Of a stretch of 64,000 bases of DNA, positions 35,241 to 48,246 are shown in pieces. Positions within the stretch are counted from its first letter, which is position 1. The number at the start of each line of letters is the position of its first letter. Source of the DNA: Anseranas semipalmata (Eukaryota > Chordata > Aves > Anseriformes > Anseranatidae). The stretch is from the NCBI GenBank assembly GCA_013399115.1, contig VXAA01005282.1, forward strand, positions 133,223-197,222, read 5' to 3'. The notes beneath the pieces are model-generated. The model worked only from the letters and a program-made list of their open reading frames with translations, searched no databases and was not told the origin of the DNA. Both the position numbers and the translations under genes were made by a program.

Positions 35241-38199
35241 ATTACTTCGTGAGTAAATGCTATATTTTTATTTACAATTAACAAGGGAGGAAAAAAAGGA
35301 AAATACCTCCAATAGTTCTCCAACTGGGAGACAGAAGAGAATTAAAAGATGGCCTCTAACAACCGGCATGTGCAATTCTGTCTTGGAAATGGTCCAACAA
35401 GCTAGATCAACAGGATTTTTTCCAGAAAGCAAGTTACTGTTTGTTTCCTACAAGTTGCTACTACTGTGTGGTCAGAGAAACAGATCGTTGAACTTGAAAT
35501 CCCTTCCATGATATGTTCTACAGAATATTTTGCAACAGTCCTAGAGTACTGTCTCACTCTAAACTTTATTTTACACTTTTTTTTCCCCCTTACTAAAATG
35601 AGGAATCCACTGTATTTCCTTGCCTGAGTTTTCAATAGCAAGGGTCAGCACCTTTAGGCAGATACCACAGCCTTCCAAGCCAGGGCTGGAAATAGATTTC
35701 CAGGACCCTGCTCTGCTGAGACTCCTGTCACATTCTGCATCTAGCTGGGAATTCATGCCTGCATCTTCAGCCTCCCAATACACCCTGTATATTTGTAGGT
35801 GGAGGAAGGAAGTATTGACAGAACATCGTTTTCTGGGATAGATGTGAGACCTCCAGATGTAGCCACTCACTGCTACGCTCCTATTACTGAACTCAGCCAA
35901 AAGAAGTCAACTTCATATCATGGGGTTTGTTGGTTATGTTCTGTCTCTTCTCATATCCATCCTGTAAACTGAAAACAGAATCCTTCATCACCATTTTCCG
36001 CCCAGTGCTGCACTGTGTAACACAGAACAACACTGTACCACAAAGACACATAAGCCCACAGAACAAAGTACTGGTGAAGTGGGATGTCTACACACATATA
36101 CAGCAGCAGAAGTCTGAAGTTACAGTCATCCATCACAAACTCACTTTAACAAGAACTTCACTGTCAGGAGAAACTCCCTCTCAAACAGGAACAAGAAAAA
36201 TCCAGACCTAGAGGTCCATCTTTTGCAAATACTACAGCTGTCATTTGTTTGTAGGTGGTAGAGGACAGAAACAAGGTTGCAGAAAGACAGTTTTGCCCTG
36301 CTGCTCAATGATGAGGGCAACGGTTGCTTAACACAAAAGAAATTCACTAAGAAATTCAGGTTGAATCAGCCTCTCTCATTAGATCCTAAAGGGTTTTGCT
36401 TATGTGTCATTTGAAAATATATTAACACTACAGAATCACTGATGTTGGCCCAAACATCACATTTAAGTCAGATTCCAATTATTATCTTACCATTTATATT
36501 CATTTCCCCTTAATGGGAGCACTGTTAGAGCACTGTAAAAAATTTTGCTGTGGCCACATACATCTCAAAGACTTGACAGGCCAGCCAGACTCAGACACCC
36601 TATAAATATTTCAGATAACCTAATATTTTTTGACCAACAGATACTGATGTAATAATAAAATAATAAAGGGAGGCAGAAGAGAAAGGGACAGAGTATATTC
36701 CAAGTGAACTAAATTGTTATAACTGTTATATTCAAGTCACATTCACTTCCACATACAGGCTACGTTTCTAAAATGTTTCTATACTTTGTGTGACATCTTT
36801 TGGCTTGACAGTTTTAACAAATGGAGAGTTCAAGACTACATTATTGCTCATCTCTGAGAGAAGGATCAAAGTATTGCTGCACAAAGTAAACAATGCACCT
36901 AGTAACAGGCATAGCAGCTCATGCAAATGCCATGAATTTTGTTTGCACTGAAGATTTTGCCAGCTTCAGGTCTACAAACCTAACCCTGGATCATTAAATA
37001 TTATAAAAAAAACTTGCACATGACAAATTGCAGGTACGTTTCATAAGGTGTAAGCAAAATCCAAACCTAATTTCCCTCCAGGTCTGCAGGCAACTGAGTC
37101 CTTAGTACTGCATTTTGTATGTCTTCATACAAAGCTGAAAAGCAGATCTTATCAAAGCTGGTCATTTAGACGTCTTCCTGTGTTATGAAATGCAGCAAAC
37201 ATCAACAATAAAATAATCAACATAGATTGTTAAACATATACACATTCTACCTTTCATTTTAACAAAATGACTCAAATGCTCACTTGCCCCTGAAAGCCTG
37301 CACAGTGAAGGAACTCTTCAGTGCAAGTTCCTTTAGCAGGATATCCGGGAATAAACATTTCAAAATAAGCTTGCTAGCCTAAGAAGGTATGTATTAGTCC
37401 CATCTTCTTGTATAGCAGGAAGGAATGTGTATTTCACTGTCCCTTGGATCACGCCGAGGCACTAAGCAGCAGGAGGAAGGACGACCACCCAAATGGGCAA
37501 CACCACTCCCTCAGAAGTCTCCCACAATGACGCTCGCTCACGAGTCACAGCCGAGAGCACACCGGACTAACAGCTTCGTTCTCAGTGCAACTTCTTAGAA
37601 TATCATTTTAAGGCTCACTGTCAAAGCCCTAAAGTGCCTTATTTTGCTCTTTACAGAGGAATTAAATAGGACTAATACCTTCACAACAAAGTTTATATGA
37701 ATAGTTCAAGAACACCTGCCTTATGGCCCCCAATTTTTTTTTTTTTTTTTTTTTGCACTGAAGTGACCAAATATAGATCATATAAAACGTACTCAGCTCC
37801 CACCACTAAGTATCACAGCTTGTCTCAGCGCTACCCCACGACCCCACAACCAGCCAGTCTCTGTGGCCCAAACCTTTCCCATCACCACGGCGTGCACTAT
37901 CGGAGCCAGGATTACTGTCTATCGTGCTGTGAATGGCAGGAGTTGAAACACTCGTGATCAGGCCTTGAGCCTGTCTTTCTGTGGTGGTTGCTGGATGCAG
38001 CCCTAACAACTGCTCCGTCTGGAGCTGCAGTGCTGTGTAACACCTGGAAGTCTTTCTGAAAAAAGATGTGCACCAAGTCCCAGGGTTCCTCAGTCCTTAG
38101 CTCCGAGCTTCTCAATACTGCAATAGTTTTAAATTCAATGACTAGTGATGAACAAATACTTTTTCCACACGTATTGTACACTTCAACACCACTGACAGT
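35241..38199. other. Intergenic, no gene seen
   Basis: No exon or repeat family recognised. A T21 run lies at 37734-37754. Moderately GC-rich patches at 35640-35800 and 37440-37560 lack CpG-island density. Confidence 0.45.
37734..37754. repeat. Poly(T) homopolymer, 21 bp
   Basis: Uninterrupted T21. Confidence 0.9.
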
Positions 38200-39350
38200 T
38201 GTAAAAACTCATGCATTAAAATCATTGTCTAGCTATGTATTTAAAACAATTAAGTCATCATTAATTCCGTAAACGCTATAATAGGCTTTTAGAAATTACA
38301 AAAGAATCCTTTCCCACGACATAGATCGATATGATATTTGTCTAACCAGGTGATCTGCTTATTATGCACCAATTTAATGCTTTCTTAAAATATGTAGCAA
38401 CAAAAGCACAAAGGAACAAAGTTACCCTGCTTAATTATTTGACAGCACCAGTTCTGGATTTTCTGACATGCCAGGCTAACTAAGAATACGTTAGTGCTAC
38501 CACAGGACCTCCCGATTCACTCGGCACCAAAGGGTTAATCCCCCACATTTAATATCCTACCTCAAATGAGAATAATTGTAGCACGAAGCAAGCTCTTATG
38601 GTAGCCTTAGTAAGACCATGCTACTTCTTCAGAACACAACAGTAAAAAAGCCATGCAAATGGAGATGAATGGAGCACAAGCCACCGAGGTAATTAAAAAT
38701 GTATTTTCCATCTCCTAGTAATTGAATTGTGTACAAGCTGCAAGTTAATGAGGTCATCTACCCTCGAGCACTGACAGGAAAGCAGGAATAATTATCTTTC
38801 AATTTTTTCTTATGTAGCAATTAATTTTAACCATTCGCCTACACCCCACTCCCACTTCCCTCATTCCAGTCAGTCAAAGTCACAGCTAAGCCGAATTGAC
38901 AAGCAATTGATATGGTAGCAGCACGGAGCCGCCGAGGCGGGTAAGGTAATCAAGGGGCTGCAGCTGTTGAGGGCTAAGCGCTTCCAGGTGAATGTCACCT
39001 GAGATTTTGCATTCTGCCACTCGGAGGACTTGGGACACACAGTAGTGCCTGACAGCACATCTGGTGCCAGGTGGGCAGGGAGGGGACGGCGCTGATTCGG
39101 GAAGGGAACAGAAGGATGGACAAGGATTGATGAATGGACAAGACTCAAAACATTTTTTTTTCCTTATTTTTTCTTTTTTAGGGCTCATCTACTATCATTG
39201 AGTATCGCATACTACATTTTGTAGCTGTATGGAAAAAACACTGTCATGCCTCGGCTTTAAAAAACCACAAACACCGACTGGACTCAAACCCTTATGACGC
39301 CTCCCGTAACTATCTGACATGGACTTACAGCAGCTCTCCACTTAAAAGGA
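38200..39350. promoter_or_regulatory. Large candidate enhancer zone
   Basis: About 1.1 kb of unique sequence rich in developmental-factor motifs: caattaagtcatcattaatt (near 38250), a bicoid-type ggttaatcccc (near 38534), POU octamer catgcaaatg (near 38653), gaggtaattaaaaatg (near 38686), tagtaattgaattg (near 38718), caagttaatgagg (near 38742), gcaattaattttaacc (near 38818) and a perfect 17-nt palindrome of paired E-box/CACCT sites at 38985-39001. Several CpGs remain. No coding potential is seen. By synteny it lies in the RCN1-WT1 interval and could act on a neighbouring developmental gene (inference). Confidence 0.45.
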
Positions 39351-41714
39351 ACTAAACGTGTGCCAAGTCAAATCCATGCGGGAAGTGGGACGCAGAGAGC
39401 AGTTTGGCACTTTGACCTGCGGATGGAGGCCTCCCAAGCTCAGTGCAGATGCCCACGTTTGTAATCGGGCTGGCAATCTCAGCGGTTCTTCCTTTGACCT
39501 GCACTGTCTTTCAGCAGCTAAAATGAGCCGTTCTGTTCACAAAGAAAAAAATGCAAAAGCCTCGGGTCTTTTAACAATGATGACACTGGCAATGCAACAA
39601 ATGTACTTAACTCAGGCATTTCATTAAAATGGTTAAGATCAAAGGCAGGAGGCCCGAGTGTCTGGTTACTAACACAGCTCCCACATTTCCTCCTCCAGTT
39701 AAGATTACAAATGTCACCAGCATATTGCATAAGAGATGGAGCACACTGCTGGACTCAAAGATGGCCACGTGAGCCATACCACAGTGACAACTCGTCCCTG
39801 TATGTCATACTCCCACTTGCCATCAGCTGTATTTCTTCTCCAATTTTTAATTATGATTTTTGGCTTGCAGTTTTAGGAAGAAGCCCTTTCCCAGCAGCAA
39901 GAATTCTGATTCAGACGCTCTTACATTCATGAGTTATGACAATGATTGTGCCTTACTCACCTGGCTGAGCAGACTAGCAAAGTCTACCCATCAGGTAAAA
40001 CTCCGTCATGTTTGCAAGACGTACCAAAAATTTTCTTATATGCACAAATATAACTGCTGACAAACACTGTAAAAATGATGGAAATTAATCTACATCACTG
40101 GTGGTGTAAAAAGAGAAAAATCTCAGTCCACTGCTTGGACTTGAAGTCCAGAGTCCAGCTGTTTCCTTCTTTTGCTTTTACTAGCCAATTCAGTGGTGCT
40201 TTTGAAGTTGATTCTACTTATTTCAGAAGTTTCCGAATAGTTTCCTTTTAGATAAGCATGATTTTCAAAGCAAAACTTGGTAGAAAAGGTAACAGAAGTT
40301 AATCCTTAGTGCTTTCCTTCATTAGAAATGAAGATAATGATTATTGTGTAGGCAAAAGTTAGACAACACCTGAAAGGGCAGTACACATAAAGGTCACCTC
40401 AGCTTCGGTATAAAATTAGCATCAGGAATGAAATCAAAGGCAAGCAAATGCCAACATGCAGAGACTGGAGGGAAAAGGAGTCATCACTTTCTTTTGAGCA
40501 CACAAAGAATATTACAACACATGACAGTGCAGTAATACAGTAATTTCTATATACTTATCACCTAACTTTCTATAGAATTTGCAACTGTCTTCTAGTTTTC
40601 TTCCCATTGACGCTACATTCTACAATCTAAAAGCTGTTGGCAAAGGGAAACTCACATCACACTTGCACTTGTTTTCCACCTCCTGGTCTATTTAGAAGTT
40701 TGCCTCTCCCCAAATGAAGATCAATTGTTTTAGCAGACTTCACAGTCGTGACTTCTCCTGTCATGGGAAGACATCTCATGCACACCTGTAGCATACGGAC
40801 AGAACAACACCTTCACAAAGATCAGCAAAAGGAGTTTTTAACCAAGAAAACAGGTATGTCTCTTGCTGCCACCCCGATTTAACAAAGTGCAGCTGGGTAC
40901 GGACCTGGGACAGTTGCTAACACTGTTGACAAGTCCAGATGAAAAAAAAAAAATCAGTTACAGGATTACAGAGAGAAGCACATCCATAAAGCTGGTGTTC
41001 ATTGCTCATAATTAAATTCATTTGAAAACACTATACACAGGGACGTGATGGAAAGACATGAATTGTACTACAAAGACAAAATCATTCTCAGTGGTTAGTT
41101 AAATGTTGTCAGTCAATCCCAACCATTTCACAGCCAGCTTTCTCTCTGTAATGGCAGATTAAACTTGGCAGACTTGATGGGGCGTAATAAACTTCATGTA
41201 GTTCCCACTCCTCTTCTTTTTGCAGAGCTGGGGCATGTTCTTCCTTTTAGGCTTACTCCAGAAAGCCCAGATAAAACAAGGAGATCAGTTTCCATGTCCT
41301 CGGGAGGCTCTCCTGCTCTCATTAGAAGGGAAAGCTCAAATACATGTGCATGAACTGAGGAAGCTACTTGAGCAGCTCTCCTGCATCTGAAGCACGAGAG
41401 GACAGAGAAAAGAAGCACTTACTCAAGCAGTGCCAGTGGTCATACAGCAAGGACAAGGCTCATATAAACGGTTCCCAATACACAGCTTTTTCTCTTCTGA
41501 ACACACAAAATGTTCTGCTGGGTCAGATAAATCCTGGGCAGCATCCTGCCTCTCACAGGAAGAAAAAGAGATGCTGTTTTGTAAGAGCAGGCAGCCTTGA
41601 TCACTTGCTATGGTTTGTTTTCCTTACCACCTCTCAGCATCCAAAACCATCATCTTAGACATATTTTTAGGCAACATCCCTGCTTAAATCCTTCAGCATC
41701 TGTTTATGGACCTG
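39351..41714. other. Intergenic, no gene seen
   Basis: No exon, RNA or repeat family recognised. The small frames at 39358, 41165 and 41368 (62-96 codons) have no recognisable homology or supporting splice structure. Confidence 0.45.
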
Positions 41715-41900
41715 TTGTCCACGAATTTGTCTACTGCCTCTTTGAACCTGCAGATACGGCATCTCTACAACATTTGTAGCAATTGCTTTTAGAGTTTTAC
41801 TACCCACTGTGTAAATACTCTCTGCTTGCTTGTCTTCAGGGTTTTGTTTGTTTTTAGAAGTTCTCATATTATGCCAACAAAGTGTCCCTTTCCCTGATCT
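41715..41900. mobile_element. Ancient LINE (CR1/L3-like) fragment
   Basis: Includes acgaatttgtctactgcctc, tttgaacctg, then ctacaacatttgtagcaat, then actacccactgtgtaaatac, then gttttgtttgtttttagaag. The order and wording match, with heavy decay, a widespread old amniote repeat seen in reptile and bird genomes. The family assignment is from memory and the divergence is high, so it is tentative. Confidence 0.4.
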
Positions 41901-44900
41901 GGTGCTGTCACAAGTTGATCCCAGCAGTAGAAACTGATTAGTTAGAAAGATGGTTACTCTTGAAGTTCAGTATAAATCACAGAGGGATTTGAAAAGAGAA
42001 GAACAATAACTCTTGCCATTAGAAGTAAACACCTTGTCCTAACTGTAAGAATGTTTTCACTGAAATCAAAGAGGATACTATTTCCTTACTTCCAGGGATT
42101 TTAAATATCCCAGGTTTATCGCATTGCATAGAGAAGCTAACCTGAGTTATTTAATATATTGCAAGTTACATGGAAATGACATGACAAATTTTAAAAAATG
42201 CTGCAAGTGTGCAGAACAGCTTCTAATGAATGGAAGGTAAATTGCCAAAATTGACAGGTTTGTTTGAATATTTAGCTCTGTCAAATTTTCTTCCAGATAC
42301 TAGTATCAGATATATTATTTGTACGAGATATTTATACATTGTTGTGTCTCCACATTAAAATGTTAGGGGGGCTTCTTTTCCTGTGGTTATACATCATAAC
42401 GTGATTTTTTTGCTCACTTCCTGTAAATCTCAGTCTTCAGATTTGGGTAATCCCTTTTTGCTCTTCTACCATTCCTGAAATGTAAACCTAGCCCCAGAAT
42501 CATCACCTTTTAGCCCCAGAAAACTTGCATCATACCTGGGCTAACTGTGTATGTGTCACACACAGAACTCTGAGACAGTAAGTATGTGTACTAAAAAAGC
42601 CCTGTGATCAGAAGTCATGCAGCAAATGTGACTCAAAACAAAAAACAAAACACCCCCCTCGAAGTTAAACACTTTCTCTCCAAAAAATCAGAAACCCAAG
42701 ACTTGGATACCATTCTGAAATAAACCGCAGCCAGAATACAAAGCAACAAACTACATAAAAAGTGTAAGTCTAGAAAAACAGACTGAGAAACACGTAATTG
42801 TTTTGCTCTGCAATGAAAAGCCTCTAGCACACAAATTAAATAGAAATCTCTGCTTGGATGCTGAAGTATAAAGGAACTCATGTTCCCCCTACACTGCAAG
42901 CAAGACACATTGTCAGAGACGCACAGGAACAATTACACCTTGATATAATTTTGTTTAAATACAACCTATTCTTTTCAATAATGATCTGCACAGGAGAGCT
43001 CATATGATTTAAACCTATACAAAGTCTGAAGATATAAATACAAGCCACCCTAAGCACCACCATTAGACAAATCAAAACTTCAGATTTGTGCTTAAATATG
43101 ATAACCCAAGTGTCAGTTTGGAAGGTAGAACTTTCCACACATTTATCCCAGACGCTAAGTGCAATTTTGGTCTAGCTTAAGTTTTACAGTGTAAACTGGG
43201 ACCATTGCAAGATCCCAGTCTGTTTGCCTATACCGCATTCCTTACTGGATTTTCTTTTTATTACTGGGAAAACGCTAAATGAAGCAAGCAGGCAGAACCT
43301 ATTCAGTCTCTTACTACCTGCTGAGGTAGCAGCTAAAAGCCCCAGCCCTGCATAAAGATGTGCACCCCTGAGCAGTGCCACTCTGTAGTAGATGGTCCCA
43401 CTCCAGGGGCAGGTCCAATCTGAGTTTAGCAATCCAGCTTTGAGTTTGTGGTATTTAGTTTCTGATATAACTGATGCTAACAATTTTTAATTTGAGCCAG
43501 ATCAAATCCTGCACACACTTTTTCCTCTGAAGAGTACTAGAGAGATCAATAATAATTATGTGCTGGAGTGATGCATCTCCTAGAATTACTTACAGAACAG
43601 AACTCCTCTTTTTTTTTTTTGCCTCTAAAATAGCTTATTACATAAACATATGCACTAATGAAAGATTTTAAGCTGCACCATTAAATACTTCTGTTTTTCT
43701 AAAAAAAACTCATCTACCCAGCTGCTGCTTATCGGTCATCCATTTAATTATTTTACTCTGTTGCCTTGATCTGGCTTTGCCACACTGTGATAAGTTGTGT
43801 ACAGGTGTACTGCACACACTGCTCCAGGCACACTTCCCCCCATGCACACACCCCACCCTTCTCCAAAGGATCATACAGAGCATCTACATTAAATAGATTG
43901 TTGCAAAAAAATTTCACACAAATAAGTACATGCATTTTTTTTTTTTTTTGTTAAAAAGCCTGAGATCTTAAAAGGCCTCTGATCACTTTTACAGAACAGT
44001 ACGTCGATATTCAGTGGATACCCACTGAAAATTTCAGGCTCCCACACAGCAATTTACATTCTCTGTAGTCAGCAGGGTTTTTTGTTGTTGTTTTGTTTTG
44101 TTTGTTTTGTTCATTTAAAAAAAAAAAAACATTATCTTTTAAGGGTATTTCCATTCACTAGCTGGCTCAGTATCAATTTCTCATTCCCTCCCTCCTAACC
44201 ACATAAAAATTAAAGAATATCCAGAAGTGAATATGGAAAAAATAGAAGATTTTCAATAGGCATTTGGGTCAGCAATCTACGAAAACAGCATGAATTTCTG
44301 CTTAAAGCAACTGGGGAAACTGCTTCCTTCAGACACCAAGATTGAAGTCCTGCATATTAGTTCCAGCTAAATCAATTTTCTTAAATTGAAAATCCCAATG
44401 TTACAAAGTTTCATCAAACATTTTTGTGAAGTGCCATTGTTCCCATCTATCCTCAGATTTGAATGCAAGTCACCTATGTCCAGCTATAGGAGGCTTAATA
44501 TTCCTTCAAAGATGCTACACAAGTCGAGTTCTGCATCACTTTCCCCTGGCATCAACCTTAAGTTGTTTTACTTTAATCTTTCCATTTCACTTTTTTCCTC
44601 CCAAAATGGTACTATAAACAAAATACTTTATTCTTTTTTCTTAGGTGTGTCTCAAAAAAGAAAAACAATTTTAGTAGGTATTCTGTACCTATATAATAGA
44701 AACTGAGTTGAAAAACTAGAACTTGTGATGAGCAATATTCTTGACTGGTGATTCAACTTATACTTTCCAATTCTGATCAATAGAAATATATTTCATACGT
44801 TCCTTCCGAAAACACTCAAATAAGACATTTAGTAATACAACATTTAATTTCAAAATTCTAGAATATTCTTTTCTTTTAAAGAAATATTTTCATTTGATAT

Positions 44901-47900
44901 TTACAGTATTCAGATGGTTTGCTGCTTTTTCAGAACACCATCCGATTGCATGACTATTAAAAGGTAAACCCTGAACAACAGAGCATATGTGATTTATTTA
45001 TTTTTAACAGAGTTAGCTCCAGAAAAGAAAATACAATACTCAGTGAAATGCTACACAGATCAGCACTGCCATGTTATACTGTTGACAAATGACATAAGCT
45101 GACTAACAGAAGAAGAAAACAGAACTTGAAGTTAGCTTCTTCCTTTACACTGCATCATTTTCAGGACTATAAAGATCACATGAAACAATTTGAAGACCGA
45201 TTTAGAAAGCCACACAGTGCTTTCAACACCCAGTCTGCATCTCTGCAGGAGCGAACTTCAGCAAAGCAGCACTGCCCTGTAGCACATCATAAAATCAGCC
45301 CAATAAAGACAGGCTGCGGGATCAAAGTAGCGAGACGTCCCTGCTTTTCTTCCGTTTCCTAGGATACTTCTCTCTATAACTATGTTTCTTTCATGTCCAT
45401 GTTTTAAAATAGTCATTTGACATTTACACCTGAATTAATTCTAGCTATAAATATCCCCTTTTTATATATCCAGCTAGTTTCAGCACATTAGCAGCTCACA
45501 GTATCCATTTCATTAAGATCTTTAGGATTTTAAGTGATAAATAATCCATCCTTTAATATTAAATAGAGCTTCTGAAGTATAAGTATTAAAATAAGCAAAT
45601 CTAGCTTAAGCAGGTCTGTGAAGATCTCCTGCCCTTTCAAAACAGTTGCCTGTCCTCATGTAGTAGCAACTCTGATCTCCAAAATGGTTACTCAGTAAAA
45701 AGTTCTTAAATCCTGCCCAAGAAAGTCAGCCAGGGGAGGCAAGCAGCTGGTTTGCACTCTCTGCACCTTTTAATCTCTCTATGGAAATTCCCATTTTAGG
45801 TGAAAAATGACAACTCATCACTTTAGTGGTTTTTGTGACAGAAATATGTGCTGGTCACTGCACCCACCGAGTCTGTGAAGGCATTGCAACACCTGTTAAA
45901 ATAGGACGGGTTATCAGTCCTGAGCTAAATAAAAATCTGAGTTAGTCTTTTACTCCTAACTGTTGACCTTCTCCATCCACTGAAGCACTCTTCCACGTTC
46001 CAGTTGTGCTAAACTTCCCCCAGCAGAGATGACTGCAGGTGTCTCTAGAAATGAGGGACCCTGTGACAGTTTGCTTGCTGAAGCCCAGCTGCACTACTGC
46101 TCTCCTCCTGCCCTCTGCACCCACGTAACTCACCATGCCTTAAGACAGATCCCGATCACCGCTCAGTAATTCATGAAGCCTACTACACCACACCTCCTGT
46201 GACAGTCAAGCTTACACTTTTTCCACACAGAAGACATGCACAGTGAATTAAACTGTTGTTTTTTTTTTTTTTCCTTCCAGTGAAACAGAAAAAGAAATCA
46301 GAACTAATCTTCCCTTAGGTCCTTCCCTTCCCCCCAGTTTATGTGACACAGACCAGCCCGCAATAATCAAACCAGAGCCATTTAGTGTATAGTCTAGTCT
46401 TGCTGTGACTAATAGGATGATTGGTTGTATAGCTTCTTTATGGTTGTTCATTATATCACCCTTACATAAAGTAATTTAATTTCAGTGGGATAATTAGGGT
46501 ATTTCTAATCTAACTGATAGTCTGAATGAAATGAGATTCTCAGAGGGAGATTTGTGTACCAGGAGATTGCTGACCTTCGGCCCCAATTTTCACACAATGT
46601 ATTAAGCTGACAGCCTTACTTCCAAGCCCTGCTGCACCGGCTCTTCGCCACTTGTGCAGATCTGTGTGCTGCAGACAGAACCACTGAAGGAGGTGGTTCT
46701 GCCCCAAAATCCCATTAGTAAAGGAAACCGTAATATTTTATTTCCGTTATTGAAAAGTAATCCAGGACATCACTCACTAGCTGGAAATACAGCACTGCTA
46801 TCAATCTGCCATGCAATGCCAGCAACTAAATCCTTGATTTTCAGACTCTGCATTACAAGGCAATTTTGAACTTATACAACATTCACTTGGTCAGCACCTA
46901 CACTTTTATAAGTTTTGAAAGAAAAAAAAACTTTTTCCCCTACAATTTTCTGGAAACAAATACGCAAGAGTTGAAGCATGCACCTTCTGTACTGCTGGCA
47001 AACTGAATCAATGCTATATTGTATTTATGAACCAAACCCACAGGTTCCTCTAGTGTTTGCTGTACACCGCAGCTCACAAGCAGTACAGACCATCTAGCTG
47101 GTTAACCTATAAGGCCCTCAGTTTCCTCACCGAGAATCGCATACCAGCACCTTTCTCTCTGTTCCCTGAGAGCTGACTTATTCCTTTCCCGCATCTGTAT
47201 AACAACTTTCTGGCATAGACCAATCCAGCTCTCACAGCAGCAAGAGGCTTTTTCCTTCAGCTACGTGTGGGCTGTGGCTGCTGCAACGTAACCCTCCTTG
47301 CCATACCTGCAGCAGCGTCCCTGCGGTTGCACATTTCTCTGCTGATCCCTGTCTTTACAAAGGATGATACCCTTAAATACCAGAAGCCTTCATCCAGCAG
47401 ACCTTTGAAATTATTTCCCTGTGATTAGTGAGCATCTCCAACCTCAGCAGATTAGCCTTTAATCTTAAGAGCTAACAGAAGTCAAAAAGGCCTTACAAAC
47501 TGAGGAAAACGATTTGCTCTGTCATTTCATTATTTTCAGTGTTCCAATATTTGATTTAAAGGCAGCCAGTAAGTTATATTAACTTACAGGCTTCTTTGTC
47601 CCACACTAACATAAACAGATCAAGTGAGGGTCTGAAGAAGTCACTCACACTCTTGCCTTTTCAGACAGAATAAAATTCTGTATACAAAGAAGTCAGAGTT
47701 CCCACTAACTTCAAAGGCATCACAATGTCACCTAAAACTCTATAGTTACACAAAAATAATCAATACACAGTGTCATGTCAATATATAGAGAGATATTTAG
47801 TGTATATGTGTGTACACACTTAACTATTAACCTGTTTCTTATTTCAGCATAATAAAGCATAATTTAATGGAAGTATGTGCACTGGTTCTCTGAAAAAGAA

Positions 47901-48170
47901 ACCTCAATATTTCAACTGAAGCATGGAGGAATATATATTAGCTATAGTATTTATGCCTCAACACTTAAAAACAATAGTAGTTCTTTTCAAGAAATTATTC
48001 TGCAATGATCAACTTTTTAAAGAGAGGTACTTCATTGTTTTTAAAATTAAAAAAAAAAAAAAAAGCTGCTACATATTATAGTTCCCTAAAGGCCTTTTCT
48101 TTAAAGATCAAGCACACAAAAAATATACACTGAAGATTAAGATTCTGTGGAGATGTATATTTAAACATAT
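41901..48170. other. Intergenic, no gene seen
   Basis: AT-rich DNA. A G/T-rich low-complexity tract lies at 44077-44111. Poly(T) runs near 43609-43620 and 43936-43949, and a poly(A) run at 48048-48064. The stretch 46460-46610 carries TAAT cores and unique CpG-bearing sequence and might be a minor conserved element. No exon was recognised. The 106-codon frame at 44386-44706 reads as noise. Confidence 0.45.
44077..44111. repeat. T/G-rich low-complexity tract
   Basis: Run of TTG, TTTTG and TTTG units. Confidence 0.85.
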
Positions 48171-48193
48171 GGGGGGGGGGGGGGGGGGGGGGG
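48171..48193. repeat. Poly(G) homopolymer, 23 bp
   Basis: Uninterrupted G23 on the + strand, 16 bases before an assembly gap. It may form quadruplex structures, and its true length is doubtful because sequencing through such runs often fails. Confidence 0.9.
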
Positions 48194-48209
48194 TGCCAAA
48201 AGAGATATT

Positions 48210-48246
48210 NNNNNNNNNNNNNNNNNNNNNNNNNNNNNNNNNNNNN
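48210..48246. other. Assembly gap (37 N)
   Basis: Thirty-seven consecutive ambiguous bases just after the G23 run. The real missing sequence could differ in length. Confidence 0.99.
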
